A stretch of DNA of 64,000 nucleotides from Corynebacterium spheniscorum (GTDB lineage Bacteria > Actinomycetota > Actinomycetes > Mycobacteriales > Mycobacteriaceae): assembly GCF_900113445.1 (NCBI RefSeq), contig NZ_FOPJ01000001.1, positions 124,001-188,000 on the forward strand. Direction: 5' to 3'. The notes under the pieces are model-generated. The model saw only the letters and a list, made by a program, of their open reading frames with translations, searched no databases and had not been told where the DNA came from. Of the stretch, positions 17,242 through 26,718 are shown piece after piece (within the stretch, counting starts at the first letter, position 1; every line of letters starts with the position of its first letter). The translations under genes were made by a program, and so were the position numbers.

Positions 17242-20200
17242 ATGGTTGCTGTGATCGTGCCGGAACGCCCGGTTCATGTACTAGCCGAAGGGGATCGTGA
17301 CCCCATTCCGCCACTACCGAATGGCGAACTGACCATCGAGGCCGTACCGCCAGCTAGCCGGCCATCACCAACACCTTTAATGCGCATCCTCATGCCGGTG
17401 ATCATGGTGGCTGCAATGGGCGCGGTCATTGCCTTAATGGTGCTTAGCCGAGGTGCGCTGAACCCGATGATGTTGATATTCCCGCTGATGATGGTCATGG
17501 GTTTTTTAATGATGTTTGCGCCACCTCAAGGCGAGGATGTGGATGAAACCCGACGCACTTATCTACGCCACCTGCAGGCGTTGCGAGAAAAAGCTTTGGC
17601 TAATGCCCAAGCTCAACGCGCACACTATGTGCACTGCCACCCAAACCCAGAGAACCTATGGCAATTAGTGGCTTCGCGACGCCTCTGGGAAAGAGCAACG
17701 GGGGATAAAGATGTTCTCGATATTCGCATCGGTTTAGGAACCACACCTTTATGCACCCCAGTGGTGGTCGCCGAAAGTGGTGCCACTGAGGATCTCGACC
17801 CAGTGTGCGCAGTTAGTGTGCGCCACACTGTTCGCGCCATTGCGCAGGTACCGAATATGCCGGTCGTTGTTGCGTTACCAGCATTTTCGTATATCAGTTT
17901 CCAAGGCCCGGATGCTGCGGACGCCGTCCGCGCACTGATCACCAATATTGTTTTCCACCATGGCCCTGACACCGTGGGGATCAGTGCTTTAGTCGATACT
18001 CCGGCACAGGGGACAAGCCGTCGATCAGCTGATCACGCAGGGGATTGGGAATGGTTGAAATGGTTGCCGCACACTAAAAATCCCAGGGAAGCAGCCCACC
18101 ACATTGTGTTGGTTGATGACCGCACATATAGCACCCCGGAACGCGATCAGCTGATAGCCCAGATCCTTGCAGAACCCAACACAACCTGCGTTATTAGCGT
18201 GGGCTCCCGGGAGGGCAGTGTCCTTGCTCAACGTGCCGAAGAAGAAGGGCTTGCTCTTTATTGTGACCGCACTTTAAGCGTGCATACCGCTAATGGCATG
18301 GAAGAACTCGGCATCGCTGACCGGTTGAGCATCGCCCAAGCAACTCTTATGGCTCGCCGGATGCACGGTTGTGTGCGCCCCCAACAGCGAAGCCTTGATA
18401 CCACCGGCACGGCCACCCACACCGGTGACCTATTGGCGATGCTGGGGCTACGAGATCCTGAACAACTTATAGCTGAAACCATGTGGCCACCATTGAGCTT
18501 GCAGGATCGACTCAAAGTCCCGGTGGGTTTAAGCGATGCCGGACATATCCTGCAGCTTGACCTCAAAGAAGCTGCCCATGGTGGGATGGGCCCGCATGGC
18601 TTATGTATCGGTGCTACCGGAGCCGGTAAATCCGAATTCCTCCGAACCCTTGTGGTCTCGCTAGTAGCCACCCATAGCCCGGATGATGTGAACTTAGTGT
18701 TGGTGGACTTCAAAGGCGGCGCCACCTTCCTAGGGTTAGAACGCCTCCCGCATACCTCCGCTGTGATCACGAACCTCTCCGAGGAATCTGTGCTGGTAGA
18801 ACGCATGCATGATGCGATTAGTGGAGAAATGAACCGTCGCCAAGAACTACTAAGAACCAGCGGAAACTTCGCCAACGTAGGCGAGTACACAGCAGCTAGG
18901 GCACACCGCCCAGAATTGGAACCACTTCCGGCGCTGATCATTATTGTTGATGAGTTCTCAGAACTTTTAGGCCAGCACCCAGATTTCGCCGATCTTTTTG
19001 TTGCCGTAGGCAGACTCGGGCGATCCCTTCATGTTCACCTTCTGTTGGCTAGCCAAAGACTAGAAGAAGGTCGCCTCCGGGGTTTAGATTCCCACTTGTC
19101 TTATCGCATCGGTCTGAAAACCTTCTCCGCAGCGGAATCCCGCCAAGTTCTTGGCGTACCGGATGCCTATCATCTTCCAGCACAACCAGGGGTTGGGTTT
19201 TTAAGAGCAGATACCACCGAAGCCGGCGAACTCACCGCTTTCCGGGCCGCCTATGTTTCCGGACCATTAGAACGCCGCCGCGGTGTTTTTGAGGACAACG
19301 AACACACCAAAGAACAATCCATCATCTTCTACACCAGTTGGACAGACTTGGAAGATGACACCACCGAAGTAGAAGAGACCATCGAAATCGATGACTCAAC
19401 CACCTTGCTGGACTCTGTGGTGGATGCGGCATGCAACGCCGGGGAACTCCAAGGAAAACAAGCGCACCGAGTATGGCTTCCACCATTGCCTGCCAGTGTG
19501 GAACTTGCTGGGGTCGCAGATGATCTGGGGGCTTTGCGGGCCGCTATTGGGATCATTGATCGCCCCTACCAACAGCGCCAAGACCCATTGGTGATTGACT
19601 TCAGCCAAGGCAGTGGTCACCTTGCACTTAGTGGTGGGCCGCGAAGCGGAAAATCTTTTGCTTTGCGCACCATTATTTGTTCCTTATCGGCAACCCATCC
19701 CACCAACCAGATCCGTTTCTATGTCCTTGATCTAGGTGGCGGTGAACTGGCCACCACCAGTCGACTCCCACATGTGGCTGGGGTGGCTAACCGTAGTGAT
19801 CCCGAAAGAATCCGCCGCATTATCGATGAGGTTGCGGGCATCATCCATGACGGCCTAGAAGCTAAAGAACAGGGCACTAACCCCACCGGCTATAACGGAC
19901 ATACCTTCTTAATTATTGATGGTTGGCACACCATCATCTCCGAATACGAAGAACTCCTGGGCGCTATATCTCAGATCGCCGCGGACGGGCCTGGGGTGCG
20001 TGTGCATCTGCTAATTGCCACCACCCGTTGGACTATCCTTCGCCCAGCTATCCGGGATCTGATTGATCAAAGATTGGAACTGCGGCTTAATGAACCGTTG
20101 GATTCCCTCATTGACCGCAAAGCACAACAACGCATCCCGGTGGATGCGCCGGGTAGGGGCATCACGAGTGATTCCGAAGATGTGCTGATTGCGTTATCTT

Positions 20201-21000
20201 CCAACCAGGATATTGCGCATATCTCCACCGCGGCCCAGAGCCAAGGTCAAGTACCAGTACCGTCATTAAAGATGCTGCCGCAGCACATCACGTTGGCGGA
20301 GGCCAGTGCGGAGAATATTTCCGGCAATGTCTATGCCATTGGTGGACCACGTCTTGAAGCATTGAGCTGGACCCCACAAACCCTGAACCACATGATCTGT
20401 GTTGGTTCCAAAGGCTCTGGACGTAGCACTTGGTTAGCCACCATGATCGAGGGGATCCGGCAGATTGGTCGTGCAGATGCGCGCATTGTGCTGATCGATC
20501 CGCGCCGCAGCCACCTGGGGGACACCCCGGATGAAGTGATGGCTTCTTATGCGGCTACTACCACCGCCATTAGTGATGCGATTAGGGATACCGTCACCAC
20601 CTTGCGAACTAGGTTGCCGCATGCGGATGTCACCCCAGCGGAGCTGAAGGCACGCTCGTGGTGGAGTGGGCCGGAGATTTACCTGCTTATTGATGATGCT
20701 GATGTGCTTCCAGATGGCACATTATTGCCGCTGGTTGAGCTCTTACCGCATGCCACCGATATTGGGTTGCATGTGTTTATTGCCCGCAAATCCGGTGGTA
20801 TTGGCAGGGCCTTCTTCCACGCTTTCTATAGCGCGCTCAGAGATCAACAAGCAGCACTTTTATTGCTTGATTGCGATAAGGAAGAAGGTCCCATTATGGG
20901 ACTTCGGCCGAGCCCACAACCACCTGGTCGAGGACAGCTTTATGTTGGTGGCACTGCGGTGGGCTTGTGCCAGATATGTGTGCCAGAGGGGGAAGAATAA
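17242..21000 (+). CDS. eccC: EccC, FtsK/SpoIIIE-type ATPase of ESX-4
   Basis: EccC is the motor and substrate-recognition ATPase of type VII secretion. The 1252-residue, single-chain protein has two transmembrane segments near residues 50-100, then three ATPase domains. Domain 1 has GATGAGKSE near residue 457 and Walker B LIIIVDEF near 567. Domain 2 has GGPRSGKSF near 798. Domain 3 has GSKGSGRSTW near 1055, where the P-loop lysine is replaced by arginine. GGGGGAAG precedes the ATG. The stop is immediately followed by the ATG of the next gene, so the two are co-translated. Confidence 0.95.
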   Translation: MVAVIVPERPVHVLAEGDRDPIPPLPNGELTIEAVPPASRPSPTPLMRILMPVIMVAAMGAVIALMVLSRGALNPMMLIFPLMMVMGFLMMFAPPQGEDVDETRRTYLRHLQALREKALANAQAQRAHYVHCHPNPENLWQLVASRRLWERATGDKDVLDIRIGLGTTPLCTPVVVAESGATEDLDPVCAVSVRHTVRAIAQVPNMPVVVALPAFSYISFQGPDAADAVRALITNIVFHHGPDTVGISALVDTPAQGTSRRSADHAGDWEWLKWLPHTKNPREAAHHIVLVDDRTYSTPERDQLIAQILAEPNTTCVISVGSREGSVLAQRAEEEGLALYCDRTLSVHTANGMEELGIADRLSIAQATLMARRMHGCVRPQQRSLDTTGTATHTGDLLAMLGLRDPEQLIAETMWPPLSLQDRLKVPVGLSDAGHILQLDLKEAAHGGMGPHGLCIGATGAGKSEFLRTLVVSLVATHSPDDVNLVLVDFKGGATFLGLERLPHTSAVITNLSEESVLVERMHDAISGEMNRRQELLRTSGNFANVGEYTAARAHRPELEPLPALIIIVDEFSELLGQHPDFADLFVAVGRLGRSLHVHLLLASQRLEEGRLRGLDSHLSYRIGLKTFSAAESRQVLGVPDAYHLPAQPGVGFLRADTTEAGELTAFRAAYVSGPLERRRGVFEDNEHTKEQSIIFYTSWTDLEDDTTEVEETIEIDDSTTLLDSVVDAACNAGELQGKQAHRVWLPPLPASVELAGVADDLGALRAAIGIIDRPYQQRQDPLVIDFSQGSGHLALSGGPRSGKSFALRTIICSLSATHPTNQIRFYVLDLGGGELATTSRLPHVAGVANRSDPERIRRIIDEVAGIIHDGLEAKEQGTNPTGYNGHTFLIIDGWHTIISEYEELLGAISQIAADGPGVRVHLLIATTRWTILRPAIRDLIDQRLELRLNEPLDSLIDRKAQQRIPVDAPGRGITSDSEDVLIALSSNQDIAHISTAAQSQGQVPVPSLKMLPQHITLAEASAENISGNVYAIGGPRLEALSWTPQTLNHMICVGSKGSGRSTWLATMIEGIRQIGRADARIVLIDPRRSHLGDTPDEVMASYAATTTAISDAIRDTVTTLRTRLPHADVTPAELKARSWWSGPEIYLLIDDADVLPDGTLLPLVELLPHATDIGLHVFIARKSGGIGRAFFHAFYSALRDQQAALLLLDCDKEEGPIMGLRPSPQPPGRGQLYVGGTAVGLCQICVPEGEE

Positions 21001-22014
21001 ATGGGGGTTCCATCGAAAACCACAACTACTCCGGCTATCTGCCCAACGATTGTGGTGCGAGTGGATGATAACGCCAGCATTGTGGAAGGCACCGATACGG
21101 TGTACCGCTATGACCTTCCAGCTAGTGGCGTGATGGAGGGGTGGGCTTTAGGTTCCTTGATTGACCAGGTGCGTCATCTTGCTGGCCCGCAGTGGCCGGA
21201 GGTGGAGGTGGTTATTGATGCTGATGAGCAGATCACCGAGTTGATTAGTCGCACGCTGATTAATAAGGGGGTGCCTGCTTATCCTGCGGGTGAGGTGGAA
21301 GAGGAATACGAAGAACCACCTGAGGAAAACACTATTCCCGCTGGGCGGCACCGCGTGCGGCAAAGCGAGGAACTGAAAATCCCGCGCCCTACTGAGGGCC
21401 GTAGTGTGCGCGATCTCGGGTTGCATCCCTTCCATGGGATTGTGCTGTTTGTTCTCATCAGTGTGGTGGGGGTGAGTTGGTGGACTTTGAAGCCTGAGGA
21501 GAAGTCGGAGCCTGTGTTGCCTGCGGTAAGTAGCAGCGCGGTGAGTACGAGTGCGAGTAGTAGTGCCCCGAGTGCGCCGCCAACAACCACCGCGGAGATG
21601 AAAGTGGTGTTGGAGCATGAACAGTTGCGGGTGAATCTGCCGCGGGGATATGAGTTAGTGAGCGAGGAGGGCAGGGTGTTTGCACAGGGGTTGGATGAAA
21701 ACCTGCGGGTGCATGTGAAAGCCGAGCCCTTATTTGGGGCCACGGCGGAGATGATTTTGGCGGAGATTAGGGAGATTATTGCCGCGGACCCGCAGCTAGA
21801 TGGGGTGAAGGAGAGTGCGCGGGTAGTGGGGACTGAGGAGGTGCCGGCGTTGCGTTATCGGGAGGATCCTGGTGATGGTTCGCAGGTGGCGTGGACTGTG
21901 TGGGTAAGTGGGGAGCATCAGATGTCGGTGGGGTGTCATACGCGGCAGGCGCCGACGGTGGTTCAGCAGGCTGTGTGTCGGATGGCTGTGGAGAGTTTGG
22001 AGTTGAAGAATTAG
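21001..22014 (+). CDS. Type VII secretion-associated protein, Rv3446c family
   Basis: The 337-residue product has a cytoplasmic N-terminal part, a single transmembrane segment near residues 145-165 (HPFHGIVLFVLISVVGVSWW), a Ser-rich linker and an external C-terminal domain of about 140 residues. That fits the Rv3446c-type secretion-associated family, and the position between eccC and the esx pair is the same as in M. tuberculosis ESX-4. Its role is unknown. It starts directly after the eccC stop. The coding strand is strikingly G-rich in its second half, unlike eccC, with many GTG, GAG and GCG codons. Confidence 0.82.
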   Translation: MGVPSKTTTTPAICPTIVVRVDDNASIVEGTDTVYRYDLPASGVMEGWALGSLIDQVRHLAGPQWPEVEVVIDADEQITELISRTLINKGVPAYPAGEVEEEYEEPPEENTIPAGRHRVRQSEELKIPRPTEGRSVRDLGLHPFHGIVLFVLISVVGVSWWTLKPEEKSEPVLPAVSSSAVSTSASSSAPSAPPTTTAEMKVVLEHEQLRVNLPRGYELVSEEGRVFAQGLDENLRVHVKAEPLFGATAEMILAEIREIIAADPQLDGVKESARVVGTEEVPALRYREDPGDGSQVAWTVWVSGEHQMSVGCHTRQAPTVVQQAVCRMAVESLELKN

Positions 22015-22196
22015 GGGGTGTGAGCTGCGGGGAACCAGTTGGGGTGGTGGTGACGTCCAATAACTATGAAGGCCTCAGTTGAGGGGTTTTCAGGACATTT
22101 ATTCATACTTCGGGGAAATCGGCAGCAAGGAGCATCCCTGTGATGCGGTGGCTGTGGTTTCTTCGGGGGATACTCAGAACAAAAAGGGGGGCGACT

Positions 22197-22514
22197 TTGT
22201 CCGCACTATTTAGGACCGAAGCCGAAGTTATGGTGGCCACTGCTGGCCGCGTCGATGACACCAATAATGAGGTGCAGGGGGAGCTGCAGCGACTTCATGG
22301 TGTCGTTGATGGTGTCCGTGCCTCGTGGGTGGGTTCTGCGCAGGTGAGTTTCGATGGGCTGATGCAGCGCTGGAATACCTCTGCTCAGCAATTGCGAGAA
22401 GCACTGCAGGCCATTTCCGATAACTTGCGCTCGAATGCGCATCACTTCGAAAACGTGGAAGCCGATAACGCCCAAGCATTCGCCCAGGTTGGCGGAGATG
22501 GGTTGGCGCTGTAG
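22197..22514 (+). CDS. esxU: WXG100 protein EsxU
   Basis: A small helical-hairpin protein, the expected partner of EsxT and a substrate of the ESX-4 machine. The first helix ends before the turn motif SWVGSAQ (WxG). The C-terminal flank has FENVE, where the usual export signal would have YxxxD/E. I chose the TTG at 22197 (105 residues) because a GGGGG run is about 5 nt upstream and the MSALFRTEAEVMV start fits the family; the frame is open to a GTG at 22140. It lies second before rplM, as Rv3445c does. Confidence 0.85.
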   Translation: MSALFRTEAEVMVATAGRVDDTNNEVQGELQRLHGVVDGVRASWVGSAQVSFDGLMQRWNTSAQQLREALQAISDNLRSNAHHFENVEADNAQAFAQVGGDGLAL

Positions 22515-22556
22515 TACCGGCGTAGTGCTGTTGCGCTTGTGTAGCGCACTGGCGAG

Positions 22557-22576
22557 ACCTGCGGCAGTTCGCAGGT
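22557..22576 (+). other. Hairpin between the two esx genes
   Basis: ACCTGCG (22557-22563) and CGCAGGT (22570-22576) form a perfect 7-bp stem with a 6-nt loop in the 131-nt spacer. It could adjust the relative amounts of the two small proteins. Confidence 0.5.
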
Positions 22577-22645
22577 AGATCGAAAAATACCCCGATCTTC
22601 CCTCGGCGAGTGCGGGGGAGAAGGATAAGGAGAAACACCAAGGCC

Positions 22646-22936
22646 ATGAATAGCCAAATCAAGTATGACTTCGGCGCCATCCAGACCGCGGCGGCCGATA
22701 TTAATTCCACGGCCGCTCGGATCAACCAGCTGCTGGATGACATTAAAGCCCAGATCCGCCCAATGGTGGAGGCTTGGGAAGGCGAATCCGCCGCTGCATA
22801 CCAAGTCGCCCAACAACAGTGGGATCAGTCTGCTGCCGAACTCAATATGGTGCTGCAGACCATTTCCCGCACCGTCAGTGCCGGTAATGATCGCATGAGC
22901 GATATCAACCGTCAGGCTGCTGCCAGCTGGGGATAA
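22646..22936 (+). CDS. esxT: WXG100 protein EsxT
   Basis: A 96-residue WXG100 protein, expected to pair with EsxU and be exported by ESX-4. It has two helices around the turn EAWEGESA (WxG) near residue 40, and ends NRQAAASWG without a YxxxD/E motif. I chose the ATG at 22646 (MNSQIKYDFGAIQ); AAGGAG lies upstream at 22627-22632 and AAGG is close to the ATG. The open frame before it is not family sequence. It corresponds to Rv3444c, but here a gene-free kilobase separates it from rplM. Confidence 0.88.
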   Translation: MNSQIKYDFGAIQTAAADINSTAARINQLLDDIKAQIRPMVEAWEGESAAAYQVAQQQWDQSAAELNMVLQTISRTVSAGNDRMSDINRQAAASWG

Positions 22937-23955
22937 ACCACCACTAGCGCAAGGACGTGGAATGACGTTCCCCGCGCTCTACGTGGGTGAGGGGAGAGGG
23001 CCAGCTGGCGAGCACAGGATTGTTAGTACCTCAGATCATCTGGTGTTTGTTTGAAGGTGCCGTGGACTGTTTAAGAACCCTGATCTACGCACATTAACGA
23101 CTGGGCAAACGCATAACTTAAACAGAACACGCACCTCGCGGACATCAGAGGAGCTGAGGTAGGTGCTTTCCGGCTGACAGCTCTCGCGGTAGGTCTCGAT
23201 TGCTTGAGCAGTTATCGAAGCGGCCCCCTCCCCACCGCGGTGTGCGGTGTGCGCAAGGTGAGAAAAGGAAAGGAATGATGCCGCTGGATTACTAAGGGCT
23301 GAGGATTAAGTTCACTCAGCCAGTGATGAGATACGCGCGGGGGAATGCGCCACAGTGAGTACTAAGAAGTACTTACTTTCCTTGGAACTTCGCATAACAA
23401 TGCTGAGGTTTTCAGGCTTGGCCACACTACATCCCACTATCCCTTCGAGAGCATCCCCCGCGTATCCCATCGGCAGTCTTTCGGCGTCCAGGTAGCGCAC
23501 CTACGCGTTAAGTACCGAGCGTGGGGCGCGGATCGAGTGGCAGCATTGTGCCAACAACAGTGTTGTGCCGCGGGCGTAACCTCAAGCAGACATAAAGATC
23601 ATGAACCGCGAACCATCAGCTACTCGCTGACATCATCCGCAGGCACCCTAGGTGTGCGTAGCCCAGCACACTACGCACGCCACATCCCGAGGGCGGAAGA
23701 TCAAAGCGAATGTCCACATGTAGCTATGCGGTGAAGAAAATGATCAACTAGGCGCTGAGGTTATGCCCGCCGCAGAATACTGGTGTTGTATCTTGGCCCC
23801 GCTAACGCGTAATGTAGATCGCCGTGTGTGGAGTCTCCTGCCTGAATAGGTGCGGGGACAGCAGAAACGACCGGGTCTCCACCGGCCGCCGGGACGTTTT
23901 TCCACCGCCAATTTCTTAGGCTGGCAGTCACTAGACAGACTTATGAGGAGTCACT
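22937..23955. other. Gene-free 1-kb interval with several hairpins
   Basis: No ORF here has a convincing start signal and recognisable sequence; the best are 62 codons on the minus strand (23312-23500) and 65 on the plus strand (23537-23734). Clear inverted repeats are GGCTGAG/CTCAGCC (about 23299-23324), AGTGAGTACT-AAGA-AGTACTTACT (23355-23378, one G-T pair), GAT-TGCT-TG-AGCA-GTT-ATC (23199-23217) and GTGCGTAG/CTACGCAC (23654-23678). A C-rich run lies at about 23223-23233. GGAAAGGA at 23267-23274 precedes a six-codon ORF (MMPLDY). The right end is the rplM leader. A structured RNA is plausible but not shown. Confidence 0.5.
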
Positions 23956-24399
23956 TTGTCTACTTACCACCCGAAGAGCGGTGACATCACGCGCAAGTGG
24001 TACGTCATCGACGCCACTGACGTGGTGCTCGGTCGCCTCGCCACCCACGCTGCTGATCTTCTCCGCGGCAAGGGCAAGCCCCTTTATGCACCGAACGTCG
24101 ACTGTGGTGACCACGTGATCATCATTAACGCCGACAAGGTTGCCGTTTCCTCCAACAAGCGCGATCGTGAAATGCGCTACCGCCACTCCGGTTACCCGGG
24201 TGGTTTGAAGTCCATGACCCTCGGTCGCGCTCTCGAGACCCGCCCCGAGCGCGTCATCGAAGAGTCCATCCGTGGCATGATGCCGCACAACAAGCTCTCC
24301 AACGCTTCTGTGAAGAAGCTCCACGTCTTCGCCGGCTCCGAGCATCCCTTCGCCGGCCAGAAGCCCGAGACCTACGAGATCAAGCAGGTGGCACAGTGA
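23956..24399 (+). CDS. rplM: 50S ribosomal protein L13
   Basis: L13 is an early-assembling 50S protein. The 147-residue product matches actinobacterial L13, with [17 protein letters not shown] near the start and MLPHNKL-type sequence ([19 protein letters not shown]) near the end. It uses a TTG start at 23956, supported by GAGGAG five bases upstream. The stop overlaps the rpsI GTG start (GTGA). Confidence 0.97.
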   Translation: MSTYHPKSGDITRKWYVIDATDVVLGRLATHAADLLRGKGKPLYAPNVDCGDHVIIINADKVAVSSNKRDREMRYRHSGYPGGLKSMTLGRALETRPERVIEESIRGMMPHNKLSNASVKKLHVFAGSEHPFAGQKPETYEIKQVAQ

Positions 24400-24944
24400 C
24401 CGAACAGAACAACATCGAAAGCAACGTTGCGGACTCCGCTGACATCGCGGCCGCTACCGCAGCCACCGAAGAATTCACCAACACCATTGGTGACGCCGTA
24501 GCCCCGGCTGCTTCCGAAAGCACCGAAGCTGAAGCTGCTCCGGTTACCGAAGGCGTCGAAGGCCCCATCCAGACCGTTGGTCGCCGTAAGCGCGCCATCG
24601 TTCGCATCCGCATGGTGCCCGGCACCGGCGAATTCAAGTGCAACGGCCGTAGCCTCGAAGAGTACTTCCCCAACAAGCTGCACCAGCAGCTGGTGAAGGC
24701 TCCGCTGGCTCTGCTGGACCGTGAAGGCCAGTTCGACTTCCAGGCCAACCTGCACGGTGGCGGCCCCACCGGTCAGGCCGGTGCCTTCCGTCTCGCCATC
24801 GCGCGTGCACTGAATCTCTACAACCCCGCGGATCGTGCTGCCCTGAAGAAGGCCGGCTTCCTGACCCGTGACGCTCGTGCCGTGGAACGCAAGAAGGCTG
24901 GTCTGCACAAGGCCCGTCGTGCTCCGCAGTACTCCAAGCGCTAA
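24396..24944 (+). CDS. rpsI: 30S ribosomal protein S9
   Basis: S9 contacts the P-site tRNA with its C-terminal tail, here RRAPQYSKR. The conserved domain begins near residue 60 ([18 protein letters not shown]). The first 55 residues are an acidic, Ala/Glu/Thr-rich extension, as in other actinobacterial S9 proteins. The GTG start overlaps the rplM stop by 4 nt. A long hairpin follows. Confidence 0.97.
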   Translation: MTEQNNIESNVADSADIAAATAATEEFTNTIGDAVAPAASESTEAEAAPVTEGVEGPIQTVGRRKRAIVRIRMVPGTGEFKCNGRSLEEYFPNKLHQQLVKAPLALLDREGQFDFQANLHGGGPTGQAGAFRLAIARALNLYNPADRAALKKAGFLTRDARAVERKKAGLHKARRAPQYSKR

Positions 24945-24966
24945 GCCTTACCGCTTCGCTTTATTG

Positions 24967-25037
24967 CCAAACACCGCCCTACCTGGCGCGCACTTTTCCA
25001 ACCACGTGGTTGGGCGTGCCAGGGGACGGTGTTTTGC
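24967..25037 (+). terminator. Long hairpin terminator after rpsI
   Basis: AAACACCG near 24969 pairs with CGGTGTTT near 25027, and CCTGGC with GCCAGG inside. The apex contains the perfect 16-bp palindrome CCAACCACGTGGTTGG (24998-25013). TTTTGCTATTTT follows. It separates the ribosomal pair from the glmM promoter. Confidence 0.8.
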
Positions 25038-25069
25038 TATTTTCAGCTGGCTTTTTGGAACCAAATGCG

Positions 25070-25096
25070 TTGACTCCTGCCCGGGCCAGGCATAAT
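25070..25096 (+). promoter_or_regulatory. glmM promoter, probably leaderless
   Basis: TTGACT (25070-25075) and CATAAT (25091-25096) are separated by 15 nt, slightly short. The -10 lies 8 nt before the glmM ATG at 25105 and there is no Shine-Dalgarno, which predicts a leaderless mRNA. Confidence 0.55.
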
Positions 25097-25104
25097 GGTT
25101 GCCC

Positions 25105-26448
25105 ATGACCAGACTTTTCGGAACTGACGGGGTTCGAGGCCTCGCGAATGAGAATCTCACCGCTGGATTGGCGTTGCGTCTCGGCGCAGCAGCAGCCCAG
25201 GTACTCACCGCAGAAAACCGCACCTCTAAACGACGCCCCATAGCCATTGTGGGCCGTGATCCCCGAGTGTCTGGCGAAATGCTAGCCGCAGCCCTCTCCG
25301 CCGGCATGGCCAGCCGCGGAGTTGATGTGCTGCGTGTAGGCGTGATCCCCACCCCGGCGGTCGCCTACCTCACCGATGACTATGGCGCCGACATGGGTGT
25401 GATGATCTCCGCCTCGCATAACCCCATGCCAGATAATGGCATCAAGTTCTTCTCCGCTGGCGGCCATAAGCTCCCAGACGTCGTAGAAGATGAAATCGAA
25501 GCGGTCATGGGACGCCTCAAAGAAGAAGGCCCCACCGGCCATGGCATTGGCCGAGTCATTGAAGAAGCCCCGGACGCACAGGACCGCTACCTTAACCATT
25601 TGCGCGAATCCATCCCCACCCGACTTAATGGCATCAAGGTGGTTGTCGACGCCGCGAACGGTGCAGCCTCGGAGGTCACCCCCTTGGCTTATTCCGCGGC
25701 CGGCGCAGAAGTTATCGCCATCCACAACAACCCCAATGCCTACAACATCAATGACAAATGTGGGTCCACACATATTGATCAGATCCAAAAAGCTGTGGTG
25801 GAACATGGCGCCGATCTAGGGCTTGCCCACGACGGTGATGCGGACCGTTGCCTGGCTGTTGATGCCAAGGGCAGTATCGTCGATGGAGACCAAATCATGG
25901 CGATCTTGGCGGTTGCCATGAAAGACAACGGGGAATTAAGAAAGAACACCCTCGTCGCCACCGTGATGAGCAACCTTGGGTTGAAACTCGCCATGGCTGA
26001 AGCTGGGATCGACCTACGCACCACCAGCGTGGGGGATCGCTACGTTCTCGAAGAGCTTAACGCCGGCGGGTTTAGCCTGGGTGGTGAACAATCCGGGCAT
26101 ATTGTGTTGCCGGACTATGGCACCACCGGTGATGGCACGCTTACCGGCCTGGCGATTATGGCGCGTATGGCTGAAACTGAAAAGTCCTTGGCTGAACTGG
26201 CCAAGGTAATGAAGGTACTGCCTCAGGTACTGATTAACGTGCCGGTCTCTGACAAAGCCTGCATTATGGATAATCCCGATGTGCGCGCAGCCATCGCTGA
26301 AGCTGAAGAAACACTCGGTAAGACCGGACGCGTGCTACTTCGCCCCTCCGGAACCGAGGAACTCTTCCGCGTCATGGTTGAAGCTGGCGAAGAAGAAACC
26401 GCCCGCCGAGTTGCCGGCAAGCTCGCAGCTGTAGTTGCTGCTGTTTAA
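25105..26448 (+). CDS. glmM: Phosphoglucosamine mutase
   Basis: Converts glucosamine-6-phosphate to glucosamine-1-phosphate, feeding UDP-GlcNAc and peptidoglycan synthesis. The 447-residue product starts [12 protein letters not shown] and has the phosphoserine loop SASHNPM with Ser104, the metal-binding DGDADR loop and the [12 protein letters not shown] phosphate-binding end. The ATG at 25105 was chosen over an in-frame TTG at 25099 because of the family start and the promoter position. It follows rplM-rpsI, as in mycobacteria. Confidence 0.96.
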   Translation: MTRLFGTDGVRGLANENLTAGLALRLGAAAAQVLTAENRTSKRRPIAIVGRDPRVSGEMLAAALSAGMASRGVDVLRVGVIPTPAVAYLTDDYGADMGVMISASHNPMPDNGIKFFSAGGHKLPDVVEDEIEAVMGRLKEEGPTGHGIGRVIEEAPDAQDRYLNHLRESIPTRLNGIKVVVDAANGAASEVTPLAYSAAGAEVIAIHNNPNAYNINDKCGSTHIDQIQKAVVEHGADLGLAHDGDADRCLAVDAKGSIVDGDQIMAILAVAMKDNGELRKNTLVATVMSNLGLKLAMAEAGIDLRTTSVGDRYVLEELNAGGFSLGGEQSGHIVLPDYGTTGDGTLTGLAIMARMAETEKSLAELAKVMKVLPQVLINVPVSDKACIMDNPDVRAAIAEAEETLGKTGRVLLRPSGTEELFRVMVEAGEEETARRVAGKLAAVVAAV

Positions 26449-26486
26449 GGAATACACCAACTCCTTCTAGCCTTCGGACACCTTAA

Positions 26487-26543
26487 ACCCCCTGGACATC
26501 CGGATCACCTTCTGGTGGCTATGTGCAGGGGGTGCTTTGGTTT
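26487..26543 (+). terminator. Terminator-like hairpin after glmM
   Basis: ACCCCCTG (26487-26494) pairs with CAGGGGGT (26526-26533), with a small inner stem, followed by a T/G-rich run. It probably ends the glmM transcript. Confidence 0.65.
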
Positions 26544-26638
26544 GCCCGTAAGGAAAGGACCTGGGGTGGGGTATAGGGCAGCGAAAACTCAGAGGTTGGG
26601 AACCGGCACTGCTGCCGAGGGCGTCTAAGAAGAGACAG

Positions 26639-26676
26639 CGAGGATTCTCTGGGCATAACCCCTTAGAGAACCTCGG
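26639..26676 (+). promoter_or_regulatory. Leader hairpin before the Rv3440c-like gene
   Basis: CGAGGATTCTCT pairs with AGAGAACCTCG with one internal mismatch, forming an 11-bp stem 43 nt before the 26719 ATG. There is no T-run. It may be an mRNA leader structure or operator for the three-gene unit downstream. Confidence 0.5.
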
Positions 26677-26718
26677 AAACTACACAATCTGTTCTTTTCT
26701 ACGGGAGGCCTACACACC

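Noticed and set aside
23312..23500. 62-codon minus-strand ORF in the gene-free kilobase
   Set aside because: No good ribosome-binding site, no recognisable family, and the DNA contains inverted repeats; kept only as a remark.
22937..23955. tmRNA, RNase P RNA or 4.5S RNA in the long interval
   Set aside because: None of the conserved core strings of these RNAs could be seen on either strand.
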